Positions 1 through 5,120 of a stretch of DNA of 5,120 bases are shown in pieces; position 1 is the first letter of the stretch; each line of letters begins with the position of its first letter. Below the pieces are notes generated by a model that saw nothing but the letters and a program-made list of their open reading frames with translations, ran no database searches and had not been told where the DNA came from. The stretch comes from Verrucomicrobiales bacterium (GTDB lineage Bacteria; Verrucomicrobiota; Verrucomicrobiia; Limisphaerales; RI-55): the NCBI GenBank assembly GCA_003484235.1, contig DNDP01000419.1, positions 422-5,541 on the forward strand, read 5' to 3'. Position numbers and translations under genes: made by a program.

Positions 1-342
1 GCCGAGGATGTCCCAGCAGGCGATGTCGATGCCGCTCTTCACGTAGGGATGGCCCTTGAGCGTGCGGTCCATCTTGTGATTGAGCTTGGCCAGTTCGCGC
101 GGATCGTCACCGAGCAGATGCGGCCCCAACTCCTTGAGCCCGGCGCGGACGCCATCGGCATACGCGGGCAGATAGAACGGCCCGAGCGGACACACCTCGC
201 CGTGACCGGTGATGCCGGCATCGGTCTCGACGCGGACGATGGTGCTGTCGAAGACGGTGACGGATTTGCCGCCGGACCATTTGTAGGTGGTCTCGTGCAG
301 CGGGAGTTCGACGCGGTAAGCGAGGATGCGGGTGATTTTCAT
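1..342 (-). CDS. Enolase-superfamily (mandelate racemase/muconate lactonizing type) enzyme, N-terminal part
   Basis: The first 114 residues are visible, beginning MKITRILAYRVELPL; the gene leaves the window at its left edge. This part is the alpha+beta capping domain of the mandelate racemase/muconate lactonizing branch of the enolase superfamily. That domain closes over the active site and sets substrate specificity. Seen: the KWSGGKSV loop (21-28), the DSTIVRVETDAGITGHGE strand-turn (32-49), CPLGPFYLPAY (51-61) and GHPYVKSGIDIACWDILG (97-114), which leads into the barrel. These stretches resemble, from memory, the cis-3-hydroxy-L-proline dehydratase / hydroxyproline betaine epimerase group, but sugar-acid dehydratases share the fold. 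The catalytic Lys/His and the Mg-binding Asp/Glu residues lie outside the window, so the substrate is open. The enzyme should be cytoplasmic, as there is no signal peptide. The ATG lies 20 bases after the AraC stop on the same strand, so the two probably form one operon. No strong Shine-Dalgarno is seen. Family call is firm; exact reaction is not. Confidence 0.9.
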   Translation of the reverse strand, partial: MKITRILAYRVELPLHETTYKWSGGKSVTVFDSTIVRVETDAGITGHGEVCPLGPFYLPAYADGVRAGLKELGPHLLGDDPRELAKLNHKMDRTLKGHPYVKSGIDIACWDILG

Positions 343-362
343 GGGTTGGAAAAGGGGCGGTT

Positions 363-1253
363 TCAACGGTCGTTCCTCGCGCCCGGTGGATCGGCCTGCC
401 GCCGCAGGGTGAAGTGCTCGGGCGAGAGTCCGTAGACCGACTTGAACGTGCGCGAAAAATGAAAGGGATCGGCAAAGTGCATCTCGGCCGCGACCTCCTT
501 GACCAGTTTGCCGGGGATGAGCAGCAGCGAGGCGGCGCGGCTCATCTTGAGCCGCATCAGGTACTGGTAGGGGCTTTGGTGGTGGAACCGCTGGAAAAGG
601 CGGCTGAGATAGGCGGCGTTGACGTGGATCTCGCGGGCCAGGTCGCTGATCGACCGGAGTTCGAGGAAATGCTCCTGGATGTGGGTCTTGGCGCGCTGAA
701 ACGTGGCGAGGGCCCGGCTGTCGCCACCGCCGGGGGGCATCTGCTGCTCGGCGATCTTGCAGACCAGCAGCTCCACGAGCAGCGAACAGATGCGCGGGCT
801 CTGGCGGGTGTTGCTGACGGCGCTGCGGATCAGAAGCTCGAACAGCTCCACCAGCTCGTGCAGTTCGGTGACCTGGGCGGCGACGCCGTCGGCCAGCCCT
901 TGTTCCTTCATCAGGGGTGCGGCATCACTGCCGCCGAAATCGAGAAAGTACTTCAGCATGGGATGCCGGCCATCGTTGCGGATCCGGTGCTTTACGCCTG
1001 GCCCGTATGTGAACACCGAACCCGGCCGCAGGATGGAGGTCCGGCCGTGGATCGTCAGTGAGCCGCGGCCTTCGGCCACCATCTCGACCGCCTGGAACCG
1101 GAAGTCGTTGCGCCGGACCTCGTAGTCCGGCAGGCAGCGTTCGCAGCCGACGCTGACCGCCACCACACCGAGATCGCGCGGGCGGGGCAGGGAGAGGAAC
1201 CACCGGCGGGCGTCGGTGACCTGCCGGGAGAAATATTCCGGTTCCTGAGTCAT
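363..1253 (-). CDS. AraC-family transcriptional regulator with cupin-type sensor domain
   Basis: A complete 296-residue protein of normal AraC-family length. Residues about 25-110 form the effector-binding cupin-like domain, with the pattern GCERCLPDYEVRR (36-48), EGRGSLTIHG (61-70) and YGPGVKHRI (83-91). The family pattern around CxPxY suggests a sugar-type sensor, but the ligand is unknown. Residues about 185-283 form the paired helix-turn-helix DNA-binding domain. The first HTH is SISDLAREIHVNAAYLSRLF (201-220). The second spans 251-281 and contains the family signature FHFSRTFKSVYGLSP (264-278). The start is ATG at 1253-1251, preceded by GGAAGG with an 11-base gap. The product is a cytoplasmic regulator transcribed divergently from the multidomain cytochrome gene and directly upstream of the enolase-type gene. 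It most likely regulates both directions and perhaps itself. No frameshift or missing segment was seen. Confidence 0.95.
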   Translation of the reverse strand: MTQEPEYFSRQVTDARRWFLSLPRPRDLGVVAVSVGCERCLPDYEVRRNDFRFQAVEMVAEGRGSLTIHGRTSILRPGSVFTYGPGVKHRIRNDGRHPMLKYFLDFGGSDAAPLMKEQGLADGVAAQVTELHELVELFELLIRSAVSNTRQSPRICSLLVELLVCKIAEQQMPPGGGDSRALATFQRAKTHIQEHFLELRSISDLAREIHVNAAYLSRLFQRFHHQSPYQYLMRLKMSRAASLLLIPGKLVKEVAAEMHFADPFHFSRTFKSVYGLSPEHFTLRRQADPPGARNDR

Positions 1254-1264
1254 GTCGGTGGCGG

Positions 1265-1270
1265 CCTTCC
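1265..1270 (-). promoter_or_regulatory. Likely ribosome binding site of the AraC gene
   Basis: The minus strand reads GGAAGG here, 11 bases before the ATG at 1253-1251. The spacing is slightly long but usable. It supports the chosen start. The other starts in this window have no comparable motif, so this gene may be translated in a more classical way than its neighbours. Confidence 0.4.
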
Positions 1271-1336
1271 AATCTGCGTGGTTGTCGGCCGGGTTTGTTC
1301 GTGGGAAAAAGTGCGGAGTTCGTCAAGCAACTGCGA

Positions 1337-1363
1337 GTCAATTATCGTCATGCAGCTGTCAAT
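1337..1363 (-). repeat. 21-base-period direct repeat ATTGAC, candidate AraC-family operator
   Basis: On the minus strand ATTGAC occurs twice with starts exactly 21 bases apart, with TGAC of another copy at the midpoint. The first six bases match fully. The rest of each unit is poorly conserved, sharing only a TG. The spacing equals the usual separation of paired AraC-type half-sites and would place the units on one face of the helix. Chance is a real alternative because the motif is short. Confidence 0.35.
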
Positions 1364-1452
1364 CGCGGCCATTCCAGATGAGGGGAGCCCGGTGACAGAC
1401 TGTGACTGCGTCCAAAACGCCCGCCGCGCGGTCCCTGCGGCGTCATCCTGAC

Positions 1453-4400
1453 ATGAACATGAGAATGCCCGTGATCCTGTTGCCGCTGGCCCTGCTGGCC
1501 GGCCTGCTGCCCGCCGTCTCCGCCCCCCTCGCCCCGCCGTCCCGCGGTGAAACCATCGTGCTGCTGGGCAACGGCCTCGCCGAGCGCATGCAGTACTACG
1601 GACACTTCGAAACCGAGCTCTACCGCCGCTATCCGAATGCGAACCTGACCATCCGCAACATGGGCTTCCAGGGCGACACGCCGGGGTTCCGCCCGCGCGC
1701 GGGCCGGCCCGATCCGTGGGCGTTTCCCGGCGCCGAGAAGCTTCGCCCGGAATTCCCGACGCATTACGGGGTGGGGCACCAGGCGTCACCGGACGAATGG
1801 CTGACGCTGGTGAAGGCCGACACGATCCTTGCGTTTTTCGGGTTCAACGAATCCTTCGACGGCCCGGCCGGTGTGGAGAAGTTCCGCGGTGAGCTGGCCG
1901 CCTTCGTGAAGCACACCCTCGCGCAGAAGTACAACGGCAAGTCCACGCCGAAGCTCGCGTTGATCTCGCCGATCGCCTTTCAGAACCTCTCCGCCTCCCG
2001 CGATCTGCCGGACGGCCGGATGGAGAACCAGAATCTCCGGATCTACACGGAGGTGATCCGGGACGTCGCGGCTGCGCACAAGGTGCCGTTCATCGACGTC
2101 TTCACGCCGACGAAGGCGTGGTTCGACTCCACGACCACGGCGTTTACGGTAAATGGCTGCCACCTGACCGATGCCGGCTACGGGAAATTTGCCCCGATGC
2201 TGGCGGACGGCATCTTCGGCAAGCCCACGACGAACCCGCCGCCCCGGACCGACCTGCTCCGCGCCGCCGTGCAGGAGAAGCAGTGGATGTGGTTCAACGA
2301 CTACCAGGTGCTGAACGGCGTCCACGTCTACGGCCGGCGCTACAAGCCGTTTGGCAACGTGAACTATCCGGAGGAGACCGAGAAGGTCCGGCAGATGACC
2401 GCCCTGCGCGACCAGAAGATCTGGCAGGTGGCCCAGGGCGAGGCGACCAGCGTCGCGGTGGACGATTCGCAGACCCGCCCGTTGTCGCCGATCGAGACCA
2501 ACTTCAAGAAGGAGATCGTCTACCTCGACGGACCGCAGACCCTCGCCAGCTTTGAGATGGCGCCCGGCTACAAGATCGAGCTGTTCGCCTCGAGCCGGGA
2601 GTTTCCCGAACTGGCCAACCCCGTGCAGATGTCCTTCGACAACCACGGCCGGCTTTGGGTGTCGGTGCTGCCCGGCTATCCGCACTACCTGCCCGGCGGC
2701 GAGCGGCCCAACGACAAGATTCTCATTCTCGAAGACACGGACAACGACGGCCGGGCCGACAAGATCAGCACCTTTGCCGAGGGGCTCAACCTGCCGATCG
2801 GCTTCGAGATCGCGCACGACGGCGTCTACGTCTCCGAGGAGCCGAACCTGATCTTCCTGCAGGACACCGACGGCGATGGCCGGGCCGACACGCGCACGAT
2901 CATCGCCGGCGGTTTCGATTCGCACGACACGCATCACGCGATCTCGGCCTACACGGCCGACGGCAGCGGTTCCTTCTTCATGAGCGAGGGACGCTTCCTG
3001 CACTCGCAGGTCGAGACCCCATACGGTCCGCAGCGCTGCAATGACGGCGGCGTCTGGCGTTTCGATCCCCACAGCCACCGGCTCGAACGCTTCGCGCAGA
3101 TCGACGTCAACAACCCCTGGGGCGTCGCCTTCGACGAGTGGGGGCAGAACTTCGTCTCCGATGCGTCGGACGGCGCCAACTACTGGGGCCTGCCCGTGTC
3201 GGTGAAGATGCCCTACGGCGTCGAGATCGAGAAGCCGGCCCAGTTCACGACCCACCGCGTGCGGCCAACGTCCGGCACGGAGTTCGTGTATTCGCGCCAT
3301 TTCCCGGACGAGGTGCAGGGGGATTTCCTGATCAACAACACCATCGGCTTTCTCGGCACCAAGCAGCATACCGTCGTCGAGGATGGCAGCGGCTTCACCG
3401 GCGAGCTCCGGCACGACCTGCTGCGCTCGACGGATCCGAACTTCCGGCCGGTCGATCTCGAGTTCGCCCCCGACGGCTCGCTCTACGTGGTGGACTGGGA
3501 GAATGCCCTCGTCGGCCACATGCAGCACAGCGCGCGCGATCCGAACCGTGACACGCAGCACGGCCGCATCTTCCGCGTCACGTATCCGGCCCGGCCGCTG
3601 GTGAAGCCCGCGAAGATCGCCGGAGCCGCCATCCCGGAACTGCTCGACAACCTCAAGCTGCCCGAATACCGCACCCGCTACCGCACCCAGCGTGAGCTGC
3701 GCGGCCGTCCGACGGCGGAAGTGCTCGCCGCGGCACGTGACTGGGCCGCCGGGCTTGACCAGAACGATCCGCACTTCGAGCGGCACCTGCTCGAGGCGCT
3801 GCACGTCACCTGGGGCCACAATCAGGTGGATCAGAAACTTCTCGAGCGCTGCCTGAACGGCCGGTCGCATCAACTGCGCGCGGGCGCCGTGCGGGTGCTG
3901 CGTTACGCGCACCGGCGGATCGACGGCGCGACGGCGCTCTTCCTGAAGGCCGCCAACGACCCGCATCCGCGCGTGCGGCTGGAAGCGCTGGTTGCCGCAA
4001 GCTGGTTGGACGACCAGGACGGCGCCCTGATCGCGCTCGAAGCAATGCGGCAGCCGATCGACAAGTGGATGGCCAACGCCTTCAAGGCCGCGATGGTCAC
4101 GTTGAAGGACGACGCGGACAAACTGGCGGCGGACGGCTTTGCCGGCCTGGGCGAAAACGACCGCGCCCGGCAGTTCCTCGCCGGCAAGCTCGATTTTACC
4201 GCCGCCGAAAAGGTCGAGGAGGCGCCGATCCTCAATCTGTCCAAGGACGAGTTGAAGCTCTTCGAGATCGGCAAGGAGGTCTATGGCCGGGATGCGCATT
4301 GCGCCACCTGCCATCAGCCGGACGGCAAGGGTTTGCCGAACATCTATCCGGCGATCATCCGCAACGACTGGGTACTTGGCGACACCGACCGGTTGATCAA

Positions 4401-4683
4401 GATCGTCCTCAAGGGGCTCTGGGGTCCGATCGAGGTGGACGGCAAGAAGTTCGATCCCAAGACCGGCGTGCCGCCGATGATGGGCTTTGCCCCATTGCTC
4501 AACGACGAGGAGATCGCCGGCGTGCTGACCTACGTGCGCAACTCGTTCGGCAACCGCGCCTCCGCCGTGAAACCGGAGGACGTGAAGCGCCTCCGTGAAG
4601 CGACGAAGGGCCGCGCCAACTTTTACATGGTGGACGAGATCCTGAAGGAGCATCCGATCAAGCAGGAGTTCCGCGAGGATTGA
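1453..4683 (+). CDS. Exported SGNH-like / beta-propeller dehydrogenase-like / HEAT / cytochrome c fusion protein (PVC-type heme-binding CxxCH family)
   Basis: A 1076-residue protein. A Sec signal peptide covers residues 1-24 (basic start, Leu/Ala-rich core, VSA end), so it works outside the cytoplasm, as a c-type cytochrome must. Domain order: (1) SGNH-hydrolase-like domain, about 33-262, with LGNGLAERM (38-46) in the nucleophile block, Gly71 in NMGFQGD, Asn132 in FGFNESF and His237 in NGCHLTD; the nucleophile Ser is replaced by Gly41. (2) Linker, about 263-365. (3) Beta-propeller of the PVC 'membrane-bound dehydrogenase' type, about 367-710, with two DxDxDGRAD calcium-like loops (428-436, 471-479) and the hallmark segment FRPVDLEFAPDGSLYVVDW (664-682) followed by GHMQH and HGRIFRVTY. 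(4) Helical HEAT-like part, about 725-915 (NDPHPRVRLEAL near 835). (5) Cytochrome c domain, about 930-1034, with heme site CATCH (950-954) and likely axial Met1009 or Met1010. Likely role: periplasmic oxidation of a sugar or alcohol with electrons leaving through the heme; the substrate and any propeller cofactor are unknown. I chose ATG 1453 over an in-frame GTG at 1402 because it puts the signal peptide at the very N-terminus; neither start has a clear Shine-Dalgarno. Confidence 0.92.
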   Translation: MNMRMPVILLPLALLAGLLPAVSAPLAPPSRGETIVLLGNGLAERMQYYGHFETELYRRYPNANLTIRNMGFQGDTPGFRPRAGRPDPWAFPGAEKLRPEFPTHYGVGHQASPDEWLTLVKADTILAFFGFNESFDGPAGVEKFRGELAAFVKHTLAQKYNGKSTPKLALISPIAFQNLSASRDLPDGRMENQNLRIYTEVIRDVAAAHKVPFIDVFTPTKAWFDSTTTAFTVNGCHLTDAGYGKFAPMLADGIFGKPTTNPPPRTDLLRAAVQEKQWMWFNDYQVLNGVHVYGRRYKPFGNVNYPEETEKVRQMTALRDQKIWQVAQGEATSVAVDDSQTRPLSPIETNFKKEIVYLDGPQTLASFEMAPGYKIELFASSREFPELANPVQMSFDNHGRLWVSVLPGYPHYLPGGERPNDKILILEDTDNDGRADKISTFAEGLNLPIGFEIAHDGVYVSEEPNLIFLQDTDGDGRADTRTIIAGGFDSHDTHHAISAYTADGSGSFFMSEGRFLHSQVETPYGPQRCNDGGVWRFDPHSHRLERFAQIDVNNPWGVAFDEWGQNFVSDASDGANYWGLPVSVKMPYGVEIEKPAQFTTHRVRPTSGTEFVYSRHFPDEVQGDFLINNTIGFLGTKQHTVVEDGSGFTGELRHDLLRSTDPNFRPVDLEFAPDGSLYVVDWENALVGHMQHSARDPNRDTQHGRIFRVTYPARPLVKPAKIAGAAIPELLDNLKLPEYRTRYRTQRELRGRPTAEVLAAARDWAAGLDQNDPHFERHLLEALHVTWGHNQVDQKLLERCLNGRSHQLRAGAVRVLRYAHRRIDGATALFLKAANDPHPRVRLEALVAASWLDDQDGALIALEAMRQPIDKWMANAFKAAMVTLKDDADKLAADGFAGLGENDRARQFLAGKLDFTAAEKVEEAPILNLSKDELKLFEIGKEVYGRDAHCATCHQPDGKGLPNIYPAIIRNDWVLGDTDRLIKIVLKGLWGPIEVDGKKFDPKTGVPPMMGFAPLLNDEEIAGVLTYVRNSFGNRASAVKPEDVKRLREATKGRANFYMVDEILKEHPIKQEFRED
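2734..2889 (+). repeat. Two calcium-loop-like repeats within the beta-propeller
   Basis: Codons for DTDNDGRAD (2734-2760) and DTDGDGRAD (2863-2889) are near-identical 27-base segments (23 of 27 bases match), with starts 129 bases apart. The DxDxDG pattern resembles EF-hand or thrombospondin-type calcium loops and recurs in this propeller family, probably once per blade. This suggests calcium stabilises the propeller or its active face. The similarity is best explained by protein-level constraint on repeated blades, not by a mobile repeat. Confidence 0.6.
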
Positions 4684-4746
4684 AGTCCGGCGAGCCGCGT
4701 TCGACAATAGGATTGCATTCGTCGGATGCGTTACTGAAATGAACGC
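4684..4746 (+). promoter_or_regulatory. Short spacer before the sulfatase gene with hairpin over the start codon
   Basis: The 63-base spacer is short enough for co-transcription of the two rightward genes. It has no T-run terminator and no clear Shine-Dalgarno before the ATG at 4747. Seen: ATGCGTT (4726-4732) and AACGCAT (4742-4748) form a perfect 7-base-pair stem with a 9-base loop, and the stem includes the A and T of the start codon. An upstream GCAT (4715-4718) could instead pair with ATGC (4726-4729), which would free the start. A role in translation control is inference. Confidence 0.35.
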
Positions 4747-5120
4747 ATGCACCGCAAGTCCCTCCTCCGTGCGCTGGCTCCTGCATTCCTGATCCTCGCC
4801 AGCTTTGCGACGACCTCACTGGCGGCCGCTGCAACCGGGTCCGCAACGAAGCCCAACATTGTTGTCATCTTCGCCGATGATGTCGGCTACGGCGACGTGG
4901 GCTGCCAGGGCGCGACACACATTCGCACGCCCAACATCGACCGGCTTGCGGCGCAGGGCCGTCGCTTCACCGACGCGCACAGCGCCTCCGCCGTTTGCTC
5001 GCCTTCGCGCTACGCCCTTCTCACCGGCCGGTATCCCGCCCGGCACGGCGGCTTGTGGGGGCCGATCTTTCTGCGGGTGCCGCTGGTGATCGATCCGGAT
5101 CGCACCACGGTCGCGGACGT
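4747..5120 (+). CDS. Secreted type I (formylglycine) sulfatase, N-terminal part
   Basis: The first 124 residues of a sulfatase of the alkaline-phosphatase superfamily; the gene runs off the right edge, so about a quarter of a typical 450-550-residue enzyme is visible. Residues 1 to about 27 are a Sec signal peptide (MHRKSLLR basic start, hydrophobic core, Ala-rich cleavage zone), placing the enzyme in the periplasm or outside the cell. Residues 36-50 (KPNIVVIFADDVGYGD) hold the metal-binding Asp pair D44-D45 of the calcium site. The catalytic signature CSPSR is at 84-88: Cys84 is the residue converted to formylglycine, and Arg88 stabilises it. LLTGRYPARHG follows at 91-101. The CxPSR form is that of S1-family sulfatases, which hydrolyse sulfate esters of aryl compounds or, in marine and gut PVC bacteria, of sulfated glycans. 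Maturation needs a formylglycine-generating enzyme or anaerobic maturase, not in this window. ATG 4747 is chosen because it gives the signal peptide in frame; an ATG at 4739 is out of frame. The substrate cannot be told from this part. Confidence 0.95.
   Translation, partial: MHRKSLLRALAPAFLILASFATTSLAAAATGSATKPNIVVIFADDVGYGDVGCQGATHIRTPNIDRLAAQGRRFTDAHSASAVCSPSRYALLTGRYPARHGGLWGPIFLRVPLVIDPDRTTVAD

Larger units (their letters stand above)
1254..1452. promoter_or_regulatory. Divergent promoter/operator region with phased GTCA/TGAC repeats
   Basis: This 199-base gap separates the AraC gene (leftward) from the exported cytochrome fusion gene (rightward), so it must hold both promoters. Seen on the plus strand: GTCA at 1322, 1337, 1347 and 1358, the last three spaced 10 and 11 bases. 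GTCAAT occurs at 1337-1342 and 1358-1363, exactly 21 bases apart. GTGAC occurs at 1392 and 1402, 10 bases apart. CTGTCA (1356-1361) and TGACAG (1393-1398) form an inverted pair. AraC-family activators typically bind direct repeats about two helical turns (21 bases) apart, so this is a candidate operator. A possible -10 box for the AraC gene, GATAAT, is on the minus strand at 1346-1341. A TTGACA on the same strand (1362-1357) is only 10 bases away from it, too close for a standard -35. I found no convincing sigma-70 promoter for the rightward gene. Confidence 0.45.

Noticed and set aside
343..362. Possible ribosome binding site or small element between the AraC and enolase-type genes.
   Set aside because: The 20-base gap has no GGAG-like motif on the minus strand and nothing else recognisable.
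107..475. A 122-codon minus-strand frame bridging the AraC gene end and the enolase-type gene start.
   Set aside because: It is out of frame with both real genes, and its Arg/Pro/His-rich translation is typical of a shadow frame.
414..1061. A 215-codon open frame on the plus strand opposite the AraC gene.
   Set aside because: It mirrors the well-supported AraC reading frame, has no family features and no plausible ribosome binding site context.
1357..1362. TTGACA on the minus strand as a -35 box for the AraC gene.
   Set aside because: No -10-like hexamer lies 16-18 bases downstream. The nearest, GATAAT, is only 10 bases away, so the hexamer is better explained as part of the GTCA repeat array.
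1250..1789. Minus-strand open frames across the divergent intergenic region (also 1348-1779).
   Set aside because: They overlap the start of the exported fusion gene in antisense, and their translations show no domain. They are explained by GC-rich composition.
4684..4746. Possible intrinsic terminator between the fusion gene and the sulfatase.
   Set aside because: The small stems are not followed by a T-run, and they lie directly against the next start codon, which fits a leader structure better than a terminator.
1786..4752. A 988-codon open frame on the minus strand covering nearly all of the cytochrome fusion gene.
   Set aside because: It is antisense to a gene with clear domains, has no recognisable motif, and has the Arg/Val/Gly/His-rich composition expected from reading GC-rich codons backwards. 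The length reflects scarcity of stops in GC-rich DNA.
4805..5089. A 94-codon plus-strand frame and a 76-codon minus-strand frame within the sulfatase.
   Set aside because: The sulfatase frame from 4747 has a signal peptide, metal-binding Asp pair and CSPSR signature, so these are shadows.

Overview
The window looks like part of a polysaccharide or sugar-acid utilisation locus from a GC-rich bacterium of the PVC superphylum, most likely Verrucomicrobiota (Opitutales-like). This placement is inferred from protein families. The large central gene belongs to the 'PVC-type heme-binding CxxCH' dehydrogenase-like family, which is typical of Planctomycetes and Verrucomicrobia. It sits beside a secreted sulfatase and an AraC regulator of a type common in that group. 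No rRNA or other taxonomic marker is present.

Layout: two genes run leftward on the minus strand. The AraC-family regulator (363-1253) comes first, followed 20 bases later by an enolase-superfamily (mandelate racemase/muconate lactonizing type) dehydratase-like gene that runs off the left edge (start at 342). A 199-base divergent intergenic region (1254-1452) separates them from two genes on the plus strand. These are a 1076-residue exported multidomain protein (1453-4683; degenerate SGNH hydrolase, six-bladed-type beta-propeller 'dehydrogenase', HEAT-like helices, C-terminal cytochrome c) and, 63 bases later, the start of a type I sulfatase (4747 to the right edge).

Proposed logic (inference): the AraC protein senses a sugar or sugar acid and controls its own operon and probably the divergent one. 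The exported sulfatase removes sulfate esters from a glycan. The cytochrome c fusion protein acts in the periplasm, possibly as an oxidase of a released sugar or alcohol that passes electrons to the respiratory chain. The cytoplasmic enolase-type enzyme dehydrates or epimerises an acid intermediate. The substrate cannot be read from this window.

Points worth a second look: the N-terminal SGNH domain of the fusion protein lacks the nucleophilic serine. The divergent intergenic region carries GTCA/TGAC repeats at helical spacing, including a 21-base ATTGAC repeat. The leader of the sulfatase gene can fold a 7-base-pair stem that covers the first two bases of its start codon. I saw no mobile element, CRISPR array, tRNA or rRNA, and I do not claim an entirely new system here.
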